A DNA stretch of 25,954 bases from UBA935 sp031555615 (GCA_031555615.1 JAVBUF010000065.1:1-25954); one strand, 5' to 3'; positions 16,254-22,394 are shown, numbered from the stretch's first letter. The notes: generated from the letters alone by a model not told the origin. Numbers and translations are program-made.

Positions 16254-16284
16254 ATTATACAACTTGAAGTTAACTTTAACTCAA
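16254..16284 (-). promoter_or_regulatory. MerR-type promoter of the redox operon
   Basis: On the minus strand TTGAGT (16279-16284), a 19-bp spacer (16260-16278) and a perfect TATAAT (16254-16259). The overlong spacer holds an inverted repeat, arms CTTGAGTTAA and TTAACTTCAAG with one extra base (16263-16285). This is the classic operator-in-spacer arrangement activated by MerR proteins through DNA untwisting. Confidence 0.8.
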
Positions 16285-16310
16285 GCTTTTTCGGAGAAAA
16301 TGGAGGAATT

Positions 16311-16712
16311 ATGTCCTATACAATTAATGAACTCTCAAAAATGTTTCATTTACCAGCATCGACACTACGTTATTATGAAAAAATCGGGTTACTTGAGAAT
16401 GTAGAGCATGTAAATTCATATCACAGAGTCTACAACGAATCACATGTAGATCGCTTGAATTTCATAGAATGCTTTAAAAAAGCGCTTCTTCCTTTAGATG
16501 AAATAAAGGCTTTTTTCACATATGAAAAAGACATGGTAGTCAATTACGAGAAAATATTAGACATGTTAAAAACTCAGGAACAAAAAACTATAGAAACCAT
16601 GAAGGATTTAGAAGCAGGACTTACACAGCTACAGAAAAAAATTCGCTACTACAGCTTGGTTAATGAAGCTGTCAAAAACAATTCCCCATTACCAAGCTGG
16701 GATGATTTATAG
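16311..16712 (+). CDS. MerR family transcriptional regulator (AdhR-like)
   Basis: A 133-residue MerR regulator. Residues 1-70 form the winged helix (YTINELSKMFHLPASTLRYY, then EKIGLL), followed by a dimerising coiled coil (about 78-118) and a short tail without metal-binding cysteines. This small cysteine-poor layout matches the AdhR/NmlR-like branch that controls alcohol dehydrogenases and aldo/keto reductases in response to aldehydes. ATG 16311 has GGAGG upstream. It is divergent from the redox operon, and the shared region carries the MerR-type promoter, so it very likely activates that operon. Its stop overlaps the stop of the convergent GNAT gene. Confidence 0.92.
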   Translation: MSYTINELSKMFHLPASTLRYYEKIGLLENVEHVNSYHRVYNESHVDRLNFIECFKKALLPLDEIKAFFTYEKDMVVNYEKILDMLKTQEQKTIETMKDLEAGLTQLQKKIRYYSLVNEAVKNNSPLPSWDDL

Positions 16713-17252
16713 TGCCATTAGCATCAAAATATCATCACTATAAGTTCCATCTTCATATTTGTTGGCATTTTCTATTCTGCCATATTCCTTAAAGCCTAGA
16801 CTTTTATATAGTCTATACGCTCTATCATTACCACTTACTACCGTTAACTCTGCTTGTTCATAGCCCACTGCCGTCATTTCTTCCAGCAAATGCTGCAACA
16901 TCAGTTTTCCCAGTCCAAAGCCTGTATATTTCTGATACAAGGCTATACCTATTCCAGCACGATGTCTTGTTCTTTTGCTTCCATTTTTGCACTCAAACGA
17001 ACAATTACCCGCATATTCCCCGTCAACAAAAGCCAGAATCAACATATCACTCTTAGATTCATTATGGGAATTAATAAATGCTATCTCTTGTTCTACCGTA
17101 TATTGAATTTCATCAGATTCACACATTAAAAATCGCGTTTCTGCACAAACCGTTTTTAGATACTCAATTAACATTGCCGCATCATCTGGTTGTGCACTAC
17201 GAAGTACAATATTTTTGCCATTAAGAGTATACTCTTTATCTTTTATTATCAT
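16707..17252 (-). CDS. GNAT family N-acetyltransferase
   Basis: A 181-residue GNAT acetyltransferase. It begins with the family-typical LNGKNIVLRSAQPDDAAMLIEYL. The acetyl-CoA loop is in ALYQKYTGFGLGKLMLQHL, and the end has AELTVVSGNDRAYRLYKSLGF, the usual C-terminal signature. The acceptor is unknown; protein alpha-amine or small amines are both possible. The start is ATG 17252 with TATGGAGG upstream; a longer frame to 17306 overlaps its own promoter. The promoter region (17280-17308) is repeated almost exactly at 25756-25784. It converges on the MerR gene with stops overlapping by six bases. Confidence 0.9.
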   Translation of the reverse strand: MIIKDKEYTLNGKNIVLRSAQPDDAAMLIEYLKTVCAETRFLMCESDEIQYTVEQEIAFINSHNESKSDMLILAFVDGEYAGNCSFECKNGSKRTRHRAGIGIALYQKYTGFGLGKLMLQHLLEEMTAVGYEQAELTVVSGNDRAYRLYKSLGFKEYGRIENANKYEDGTYSDDILMLMAL

Positions 17253-17279
17253 ATAAACCTCCATAGGTAGAAAAATTAT

Positions 17280-17314
17280 GATTACATAATAACACAAACC
17301 TAACAAAAGGCAAA
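17280..17314 (-). promoter_or_regulatory. Candidate promoter of the GNAT gene, copy A of a duplicated promoter
   Basis: TTTGCC (17309-17314), 17-bp spacer, TATTAT (17286-17291) on the minus strand. The stretch 17280-17308 matches 25756-25784 in 27 of 29 positions. Confidence 0.45.
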
Positions 17315-17331
17315 GTAAGGCCTTAGAAAAA

Positions 17332-17400
17332 TCAATCAGAGATTGAAATGCTTGTATTGTCCTCTATATTTGTTTTTAGATATTTCAGAATTTCTTTCAT
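17332..17400 (-). CDS. Candidate 22-residue small ORF
   Basis: A short ORF starting MKEILKYLKTNIED and ending in ISISD. The ribosome binding site is good: GAAGGAAGG 8 nt before the ATG at 17400. Upstream is a strong operator-like palindrome (17424-17447). The stop codon lies inside a small hairpin TCAATC/GATTGA followed by TTTTT, a possible terminator. The peptide is charged, with an amphipathic N-terminal half. I do not recognise it. The plus-strand open frame over the same DNA has no ribosome binding site and is low complexity. It could be a real small protein, a leader peptide or chance. Confidence 0.35.
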   Translation of the reverse strand: MKEILKYLKTNIEDNTSISISD

Positions 17401-17423
17401 GCAATTTACCTTCCTTCTTTTTC

Positions 17424-17457
17424 AATCTAACATTATTATGTTAGATTCTAAATCTAA
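17424..17457. promoter_or_regulatory. Operator-like palindrome with a third half-site
   Basis: Perfect inverted repeat AATCTAACAT (17424-17433), loop TATT, ATGTTAGATT (17438-17447). A third half-site AATCTAA follows at 17451-17457, making TTAGATT-CTA-AATCTAA. It lies 23 bp upstream of the small ORF start on the minus strand. No T-run follows, so a protein-binding site is more likely than a terminator. Confidence 0.45.
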
Positions 17458-17542
17458 ATGTTATATTACTTCAAAAACAACTTATGATTCTTTCAATCAC
17501 TACATATCAATATATATCATTTTCAAAAAAATGCCATCCTAC

Positions 17543-17767
17543 AAAAAACTTTACACTAGCGATATACAATAACTTGTAACACTCCTCCCCCAAAGTCATA
17601 CACGGAATGATGCCAAAACCTCTTAGAACGTATACAATTCTGGTTTATAATCAGCTTAGAAACCGAAGGGTAATGGTGTGTCCTACGGTCGCGCAATCAG
17701 AAATAAATAAAACGGTATAAGTATAACTAACAGATTATAGGCTATCCTCTACTACACTAACCTGATT
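17543..17767 (-). ncRNA. Candidate small RNA of unknown family
   Basis: A minus-strand promoter (TTTGCA, 17 bp, TATAAT with extended TG) points into about 225 nt without a convincing gene. The segment is less AT-rich than its surroundings and contains a hairpin with ACCG/CGGT and inner GG/CC pairs (17662-17689). It ends at a weak TTACA/TGTAA stem followed by TTTTTT (17543-17548). No known family is recognised. Both strands have short open frames of 35-47 codons here, none with a ribosome binding site, so a structured RNA or an element remnant is more likely than protein. Confidence 0.3.
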
Positions 17768-17773
17768 TTATAC

Positions 17774-17802
17774 ATTATAACACGTAATATCAATCATGCA
17801 AA
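17774..17802 (-). promoter_or_regulatory. Strong-looking orphan promoter
   Basis: On the minus strand TTTGCA (17797-17802), 17-bp spacer, TATAAT (17774-17779) preceded by TGT, an extended -10. It lies directly after the terminator at 17806-17829 and drives the gene-poor 17.3-17.8 kb interval. Confidence 0.55.
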
Positions 17803-17829
17803 AAAGACTCTTCCTTATTAGGAAAAGTC
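17800..17829 (-). terminator. Rho-independent terminator of the Ltp-repeat gene
   Basis: Stem GACTTTTCCT / AGGAAGAGTC with one A-C mismatch and a 4-nt loop (17806-17829), followed on the minus strand by TTTTTT (17800-17805). The design and sequence resemble the terminator at 24102-24132 downstream of the other zinc-ribbon gene. Confidence 0.8.
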
Positions 17830-17862
17830 CCTAAAGTACAATCATATTAATTTATCAACTAC

Positions 17863-17908
17863 TTATTTAATGACTTCATCGTCGGGAATAATAAAAGAAT
17901 CGAATAGT
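17863..17908. repeat. Dispersed repeat, copy 1
   Basis: Shares TAATGACTTCATCGTCGGGA plus one more base exactly with copy 2 (22780-22825), and continues with partial identity (AAAGAATCGAATA versus AGAGAATCAAATA). It lies 3' of the Ltp-repeat gene. Confidence 0.75.
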
Positions 17909-17997
17909 GCCTATTTCATATACCATCACATATCTTCCTTTCTAATTCATCTTAATACACTTATATAAATAATATAACACAATATTTTTGGCTTACT

Positions 17998-18678
17998 TTA
18001 TAATCCGTTCTGTTCCACACCATATGCAGCTTGTTCATATGTAAAACCATTATATTCTAATTGGTCTATTAATTTTGACCTCGTAAACGAAGAAGATTTT
18101 AAATAAGATTTTGCTTTCTTTGCTGCTTGCTCTTTCCAATCAGCCCCACAATTATCTGCTCCATATTTTGCTTCTTCTTCTGTAAATCCATTATATTCAA
18201 GTTGGTCTATCAAACCCGTATACGAAAAAGCTGACGAATTCAAATATGACTTAGCCTTTTTAAGTGCTTGTTCTTTCCAATTTGCACCACAATTATCCAC
18301 ACCATATTTTGCTTCATTTTCAGAAAATCCGTTATACTCTAATTGGTCTATTAATCCTGTATATGAAAAAGCTGACGAATTCAAATATGATTTCGCTTTT
18401 GCTAATGCTCCTTCGTTTCCAGTTTTAGGATAATCATAATAATTGTCATAATATGAATTCGTATATGATGCGTTATCCACTTTATTTTGGTCTGATTGAT
18501 ACCATATTACACATATAATCGCCAAAACAATCAACACACCTATAATAATCACTGTATTATTCTTCGTGGTAATATCATTATTTTTCTTAGACTTCTTTAG
18601 CACATATCCACAACCTGGACAGGCACTTGCCATATCTGATATATCTCTACCACATTCAGGACATTTAATAAGTGCCAT
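17998..18678 (-). CDS. Zinc-ribbon membrane protein with three Ltp repeats
   Basis: A 226-residue protein. An N-terminal zinc ribbon (CPECG at 6-10, CPGCG at 20-24) is followed by one transmembrane helix (about 43-60) and a Tyr/Asn-rich linker. Three near-perfect repeats of 47 residues then start at residues 94, 141 and 188. Each unit (KAKSYLNSSAFSYTGLIDQL, then EYNGFTEEEAKYG) matches the Ltp domain (PF07553), the small helical repeat of the host-exposed lipoprotein that blocks phage DNA injection in Streptococcus phage TP-J34. Here the anchor is a helix, not a lipobox, so the repeats would face outside while the ribbon stays inside. ATG 18678 lies 2 bp from the stop of the next gene upstream; its own terminator follows at 17800-17829. 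A superinfection-exclusion role is plausible but inferred. Confidence 0.85.
   Translation of the reverse strand: MALIKCPECGRDISDMASACPGCGYVLKKSKKNNDITTKNNTVIIIGVLIVLAIICVIWYQSDQNKVDNASYTNSYYDNYYDYPKTGNEGALAKAKSYLNSSAFSYTGLIDQLEYNGFSENEAKYGVDNCGANWKEQALKKAKSYLNSSAFSYTGLIDQLEYNGFTEEEAKYGADNCGADWKEQAAKKAKSYLKSSSFTRSKLIDQLEYNGFTYEQAAYGVEQNGL
18001..18399 (-). repeat. Three tandem 141-bp Ltp units
   Basis: Units at 18259-18399, 18118-18258 and 18001-18117 (last one shortened). Units 1 and 2 are nearly identical at protein level and very similar in DNA, so they are a recent duplication; unit 3 is more diverged. Confidence 0.85.
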
Positions 18679-18680
18679 CG

Positions 18681-19130
18681 CTATTCCACCTTTTTCTTAA
18701 TATTTCTATATCCTATAACAAGTAATATCGAACCTGCTCCACAAGCAACAATAGCTTCTATTCTGTATTTCCATATTTCCTTATAATCATCTTCAGCCAT
18801 TTCTTTATATCTTGATGCTATACTCTTGTAACTACTCTTAAAAAATCCACTTGAATATAAGTTAGCGGTTGCATTGTTCTCATCATAGCCTTCCATACAC
18901 GTTTCATAATGCTCTAAATAAAACTTATAGATATCATTATTAATTCTCGTAATAGCAACTATGAATAAAATACACCCTACGATACACATGACTATTCCTA
19001 TATATTTTTTATTTTTATATATTGGTTGTTCTTCTTTATCTTTTATCTTTATAGGAAAACCACAATTCGAACACGACAGCAGGTTCTCTTCAATTTCCTT
19101 TCCACATTCTGGACATTCAATCATCGCCAT
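18681..19130 (-). CDS. Zinc-ribbon membrane protein
   Basis: A 149-residue protein with an N-terminal zinc ribbon (ECPECGKEI and CSNCGFPI), a transmembrane helix (about residues 44-62 from this start), a charged stretch of about 60 residues with many Tyr and Glu, and a second helix near the C-terminus (IVACGAGSILLVIGY). No catalytic motif is visible. The start is the ATG at 19130, with GGAGG 9 nt upstream; a longer frame to 19172 is not supported. It lies two bases upstream of the Ltp-repeat gene and should be co-transcribed with it, which hints at a joint membrane function. The family is not recognised beyond the ribbon. Only the layout can be stated with confidence. Confidence 0.7.
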   Translation of the reverse strand: MAMIECPECGKEIEENLLSCSNCGFPIKIKDKEEQPIYKNKKYIGIVMCIVGCILFIVAITRINNDIYKFYLEHYETCMEGYDENNATANLYSSGFFKSSYKSIASRYKEMAEDDYKEIWKYRIEAIVACGAGSILLVIGYRNIKKKVE

Positions 19131-19326
19131 ATCATTAATCCTCCACATATATTTTTTATAAACGCGACACAAAATGACAATAAATCCAATTTACTCTTAA
19201 ATTTTACCACTCATTTCGTTGGGTTTCAATAATAGTCTTCTATTTTTTGTGAAATAAATTACACAATAACAAAAACAAATTAGTTTCACAATTAGTACAT
19301 ATACTTAGAACTATATATTTTGTTGT

Positions 19327-19361
19327 AAAAAACCTCATCAGGCATCTCTACCCAATGAGGT
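19327..19361 (-). terminator. Candidate terminator
   Basis: Stem ACCTCAT / ATGAGGT (19332-19338 with 19355-19361), 16-nt loop, followed on the minus strand by TTTTTT. It lies 8 bp after the stop of the gene remnant at 19369-19488. No intact gene lies directly before it; the nearest is the GNAT fusion 280 bp away. Confidence 0.55.
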
Positions 19362-19368
19362 CAATTAT

Positions 19369-19488
19369 TTAATATAAGTCACCATATCCCTGCATAACTC
19401 TATGCATTGTTTGGCGTACAATTGGCGTACTGGTGTAAGAAAAGTCCTTACAAAGCCCTATTTTAAGCCATTTATTTATCCAAACTCT
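19369..19488 (-). pseudogene. Possible 3' end of a lost gene (recombinase-like tail?)
   Basis: An open frame of 39 codons without start, ending TPIVRQTMHRVMQGYGDLY, followed at once by a terminator hairpin (19327-19361). That arrangement looks like the genuine 3' end of a gene whose body is gone. The DNA holds a direct repeat GGCGTACAATTGGCGTAC near 19412-19429. The tail vaguely recalls C-termini of clostridial tyrosine recombinases, but no catalytic residue is left, so this is weak. It overlaps dispersed repeat copy 3. Confidence 0.25.
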
Positions 19489-19632
19489 TCATTGTCGAAA
19501 ATGATAAGAGGGCAATTCAAACCCTTTTTTACCGTTTTTTTCTCCCTTCATTTTTCTATTTATACAAATTTATACGAATTTTCTATACTTAGTAGCATAC
19601 AATTTCCCTGCTAAATTTGAACTTGTAAAGCT
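19470..19632. repeat. Dispersed repeat, copy 3 (diverged, long)
   Basis: The left part TTTATTTATCCAAACTCTTC, then ATTGTCG, aligns with copy 2 (22775-22815). The right part TTTATACGAATTTT (19569-19582), the following segment with GCATACAATTT and GCTAAATTTGA, aligns with 22863-22915 and 20549-20617. It ends about 9 bp from the stop of the GNAT fusion gene. Confidence 0.6.
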
Positions 19633-19640
19633 AAATATAA

Positions 19641-20447
19641 TCACTTTTCTACAACAACGGATTTACCTTTCGATTTATCACCATTTAACCATTTCCAATT
19701 TTCAGAAAGTTTTATTTTCCCATTATCAAGAATTTGTGGCACACTATGGCACACTCCAATCCGTACTTGTTTTTGCTCATTTATGTGCTGATAATAAAAA
19801 TCTAATTCCCCGTTTTCGGCTACCGTTCCAATCAAATGTCCTCTAATAATTTCTCCACCCGAATAATTCGCCCATAGAACATTATTATCTTGGTGATATA
19901 CAAATAATGTACTTCCGTCAACTTCACCATTCTCCGTATTTTCTCTTGGAATAAAACATTTTCCATCATAACAAATATGTGTTGAGCTTTTTACCAAATG
20001 TTTTCCCATAACTTCATACACGAGTATTGCACCGTTTTCTAAATTCATTGATTCATGCTTTATTGTCTTATATCCTCTTTTTTCATACAAATGACTTGCG
20101 GGCAAGGAGGCATCCAAATATATCTCATCATAATTCAATCCTATTTCATTTTCTAATTGTTGCATAATATAACTTCCATACCCCTTTTTCTGATATAAGG
20201 GCAATACAAAAACTCTTGTAATATGATTATCTATGCAGCTACCTGTTCCAACAATTATATCATCATTTATGAGAATGCTTACTAGACCCGCCCTCACATC
20301 CTTAGCAATATTCTCTCTACTGTGATGTTGCGAAAAAAATTTAACTACTTCATTCGGATAATAATTTGGATAAATCATCTGTATAGTTTCTTGAACCAAA
20401 GTTACTATCTGTTCTATATATTCTTCAGTTGCTTTTATATATTCCAT
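19641..20447 (-). CDS. GNAT acetyltransferase fused to 'N-acetylglutamate synthase'-type small domain
   Basis: A 268-residue two-domain protein. Residues 1-150 (from this start) are a GNAT domain: ATEEYIEQIVTLVQE, then the acetyl-CoA loop VFVLPLYQKKGYGSYIMQQL and LYEKRGYKTIKHE. Residues about 155-268 match a stand-alone small protein often annotated 'n-acetylglutamate synthase' (IPRENTENGEVDGSTLFVYH, ANYSGGEIIRGHLIG, WKWLNGDKSKGKSVV); that name is probably not a tested function. The start is ATG 20447, or GTG 20450, after AGGAG. The open frame reaches 20492, but that upper ATG lies inside an extended -10 promoter, so it is not used. Its stop is followed within 9 bp by repeat copy 3. Confidence 0.82.
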   Translation of the reverse strand: MEYIKATEEYIEQIVTLVQETIQMIYPNYYPNEVVKFFSQHHSRENIAKDVRAGLVSILINDDIIVGTGSCIDNHITRVFVLPLYQKKGYGSYIMQQLENEIGLNYDEIYLDASLPASHLYEKRGYKTIKHESMNLENGAILVYEVMGKHLVKSSTHICYDGKCFIPRENTENGEVDGSTLFVYHQDNNVLWANYSGGEIIRGHLIGTVAENGELDFYYQHINEQKQVRIGVCHSVPQILDNGKIKLSENWKWLNGDKSKGKSVVVEK

Positions 20448-20490
20448 CACCTTGAAATCTCCTGCCAATTCTGATTTGTCTTTCGATTGC

Positions 20491-20499
20491 ATTATAGCA
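20491..20499 (-). promoter_or_regulatory. Extended -10 promoter of the GNAT fusion gene
   Basis: On the minus strand TGCTATAAT, a consensus extended -10 with weak -35. It lies about 40 bp upstream of the chosen start and rules out the ATG at 20492 as translation start. Confidence 0.5.
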
Positions 20500-20548
20500 C
20501 ACCCCTATTCATTACTATAACTGGAAATAATTTTTAGTCATATTATAT

Positions 20549-20625
20549 GGATTTATACGAATAATTTGTCCACAAAAGTATGATATGTTTGCTAAATTTG
20601 ATTTTGACAATTGTATATTATTCTT
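20549..20625. repeat. Dispersed repeat, partial copy 4 (right half only)
   Basis: TTTATACGAATAATTTG followed by GTTTGCTAAATTTGATTTTG resembles the right half of copy 3. The CATCGTCGGG-type left half is absent. It ends about 10 bp from the stop of the GyrI-like gene. Confidence 0.45.
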
Positions 20626-20636
20626 ATTAGTGGAAG

Positions 20637-21155
20637 TTATTCTTCAACTTTTATGCAAGGGACAAGCCACCTTATTCCTTCATTTGAAGATGATGATTGA
20701 TTTGCTCTTTCTATAGTATATAATTCAGCATCCCATCCCAAATCCGTTCCTATATCTGTATAGCGCCTTTTGAATCCCTGCTGTTTTAATTTTTGGACGA
20801 CATCATCAAGATTATCGACGTACTTACCCTTTGCCACATATGACGCAGGCAAATCACGATAATCCAGCCCTTTTGGAACCGGCGTATCAGCTGGGCAAAT
20901 GACAGCGGGCATATAAGTATAATAATCGCTTCCTACGGGGCAATCACCTATCCAGCATATCATGCCGTTTTTCAATAGTGTGGGCAGTGAGCTAATGATA
21001 TCCTGTGCTGCGTTGTATTCATCCCAAAATTTCTGCCATGGAGTTTCATTAGGGTTAAAAGTGCAGCGATACGCTTTTCCGATAACTCTAACGTTTGGCA
21101 TTAATAAAATCTCATATTCCTCGTCATAAACATCCAGTTGCTCGAACTTTTTCAT
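20637..21155 (-). CDS. GyrI-like / AraC effector-binding domain protein
   Basis: A 172-residue stand-alone GyrI-like small-molecule binding protein. The N-terminus PNVRVIGKAYRC is the typical first strand, followed by WQKFWDEYNA, PVGSDYYTYMPAVIC, a DLPASYVAKGKYVDNLDDVV segment and the late RWLVPCIK strand. The fold (two SHS2 modules) binds hydrophobic cations or drugs in BmrR/Rob-like regulators; alone it may act as a drug-binding or hydrolase-type protein. No DNA-binding domain is attached. The start is ATG 21155 with GGAGG 10 nt upstream; the frame extends to 21209 without support. The truncated antitoxin ORF lies just upstream on the same strand. Confidence 0.8.
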   Translation of the reverse strand: MKKFEQLDVYDEEYEILLMPNVRVIGKAYRCTFNPNETPWQKFWDEYNAAQDIISSLPTLLKNGMICWIGDCPVGSDYYTYMPAVICPADTPVPKGLDYRDLPASYVAKGKYVDNLDDVVQKLKQQGFKRRYTDIGTDLGWDAELYTIERANQSSSSNEGIRWLVPCIKVEE

Positions 21156-21209
21156 AAAAGTCGTACCTCCACTAATATAAATTTTGTGTACTCGTAATCG
21201 GCCAGTCAA

Positions 21210-21224
21210 ATTATGCTTATTTTG
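21210..21224. repeat. 15-bp direct repeat, copy A
   Basis: ATTATGCTTATTTTG, identical to 21428-21442. It covers the stop codon of the truncated antitoxin ORF. Confidence 0.8.
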
Positions 21225-21330
21225 AGTGGCTAAGTATTTCTATTTTTCTTATGTCAACCAATCTTGCAACCTTTGAAAAGTTCTGATTTGCTTCTGTAAT
21301 AGAAACTAATGTGTTTGTATCAATTGTCAT
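21217..21330 (-). pseudogene. Truncated Phd/YefM-type antitoxin
   Basis: A 37-codon ORF starting MTIDTNTLVSITEANQNFSK, which is the N-terminal DNA-binding part of Phd/YefM-family antitoxins. Homology stops after ARLVD; the last eleven residues (IRKIEILSHSK) are unrelated and run into a stop shared with a 15-bp direct repeat. A normal member is about 80-90 residues with a C-terminal toxin-neutralising tail. ATG 21330 has GAGGTG upstream, so the N-terminal fragment may still be made and could bind DNA without a toxin. No RelE/Doc-type toxin gene remains. Too short for most gene finders. Confidence 0.7.
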
Positions 21331-21427
21331 AATTAACACCTCATTCTTCTATTTATAGGATACAAATTATAGGATATATTCAACCTATTTCTAAATTAAT
21401 TCAAGCATTTGAATTTGATGACTACAC

Positions 21428-21442
21428 ATTATGCTTATTTTG
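21428..21442. repeat. 15-bp direct repeat, copy B
   Basis: ATTATGCTTATTTTG, identical to 21210-21224. It covers the stop codon of the methyltransferase, so both genes end CAAAATAAGCATAAT on the coding strand. Confidence 0.8.
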
Positions 21443-22046
21443 TACGTTGTGCAACTATTTTATTTGAAGCGTGAAAGTGCTTAGGCACTCCTGGGTGTTC
21501 ATCCTCAAAGGTATATGATTTGAACTGGAGAATATTCCAGTCACTATATAAATCTTGAATTTCTCCGTCATCAGCCAAACCTATTGCAAATTGAGCGATA
21601 TCTGGTGAAGCGGGTAAAACATTAGTAAATAGCTGAATAATATGTATGCCACCAATACTTGTATTTTCTTTTGCCCTAATTAATAAAGATTTCCAATCTT
21701 CCTTTTTAACAAAGTGTAAAGTTCCAAACGAAAAGACTAAATCATATGGTTTATCAAAATAAAATTGGCATAAATCCTGCGCCCATGCATTAATTTTTAA
21801 GCCATTCTTGTCAGCAATTCGATGAAGCTTTACAATCGCATTTTCGGATAAGTCAAAGGCATCAACTTTTGGAAATCCTTTGCTAGATAAATATAAAGAG
21901 TTTTTTCCATCCCCGCATCCAATATCTAATATGTTCCATGAGTTTTTATACATTTTTTCAAACTCGATAATCGTTGCATTTGGTTCTGTCCCAAAGGTAG
22001 AAAGCTTTTCATCCTTATAGGAATCCTCCCAAAATGGAATTTCCAT
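21435..22046 (-). CDS. Class I SAM-dependent methyltransferase (TehB-like)
   Basis: A 203-residue SAM methyltransferase. Motif I is ILDIGCGDGKNSLYLSSKGF, motif II region FDLSENAIVKL, then DLVFSFGTLHFVKKEDW with the acidic motif IV area. The N-terminus FWEDSYKDEKLSTFGTEPN is typical of TehB-like and thiopurine-type small-molecule methyltransferases. Substrate is not known; TehB itself methylates tellurite. The start is ATG 22046; an in-frame GTG at 22064 is less likely. The ATG lies inside a near-perfect inverted repeat (22031-22049) that could hide it in a hairpin. It follows the MazF gene by 42 bp and may share its transcript. Confidence 0.85.
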   Translation of the reverse strand: MEIPFWEDSYKDEKLSTFGTEPNATIIEFEKMYKNSWNILDIGCGDGKNSLYLSSKGFPKVDAFDLSENAIVKLHRIADKNGLKINAWAQDLCQFYFDKPYDLVFSFGTLHFVKKEDWKSLLIRAKENTSIGGIHIIQLFTNVLPASPDIAQFAIGLADDGEIQDLYSDWNILQFKSYTFEDEHPGVPKHFHASNKIVAQRTK

Positions 22047-22049
22047 TTT
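22031..22049. promoter_or_regulatory. Inverted repeat over the methyltransferase start codon
   Basis: AAAATGGAA and TTCCATTTT around a single T/A centre. In RNA a 7-bp stem with a 5-nt loop could form and would include the start codon AUG. Confidence 0.5.
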
Positions 22050-22088
22050 ACCACATCCTCTCACATAAAATATAAATTCACCTTCAGC

Positions 22089-22394
22089 TTATATGTAATC
22101 AAAAATACCTTGAATGGCATCTGTTATATCAATGATATCTGCCATGGAAATTTTATCTATTTTTGAAAATCCTCTTATATTCAAATCTAATAAGGCTAAT
22201 TTTTCACATTGAACATACCCCTCGATACTATCTGCACGAACTTTAATATGTAGAGGACTAGCTATACTATCCTGAAAAATAGGACAACCAACAATTTCTC
22301 CCGTTTGGTTAAAAAAGTCCTTACTCGTAACAAGTACAGGACTTTTAACTCCTTCTATTTTGACAACATCACCTTGATGTAGTATTACTTTCAT
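22089..22394 (-). CDS. MazF/PemK-type toxin
   Basis: A 101-residue type II toxin of the MazF/PemK fold. It shows the family landmarks: QGDVVKI near the start, SPVLVTSKDFFNQTGEIVGC with the strand that forms the active site, HIKVRADSIEGYVQCEKLALLDL and RGFSKIDKIS before the C-terminal helix. Such proteins are sequence-specific mRNA endonucleases. The usual N-terminal Arg of MazF (GDIxxxxF then GxEQxGxRP) is weakly kept, so this is the PemK-like form seen in Gammaproteobacteria and Firmicutes. The ATG at 22394 overlaps the antitoxin stop by one base (TAATG), so the pair is coupled. Confidence 0.88.
   Translation of the reverse strand: MKVILHQGDVVKIEGVKSPVLVTSKDFFNQTGEIVGCPIFQDSIASPLHIKVRADSIEGYVQCEKLALLDLNIRGFSKIDKISMADIIDITDAIQGIFDYI

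Noticed and set aside
17348..17572. Plus-strand 74-codon open frame
   Set aside because: No ribosome binding site, low-complexity AT-rich translation, and it runs antisense through the palindrome and the better supported small ORF.
18001..18399. CRISPR-like array because of regular repeats
   Set aside because: The period is 141 bp with no spacers, and the repeats are in frame and encode Ltp domains.
19402..19440. Phage attachment site based on GGCGTAC repeats
   Set aside because: Two short direct repeats are not enough and no matching site is seen elsewhere in the window.
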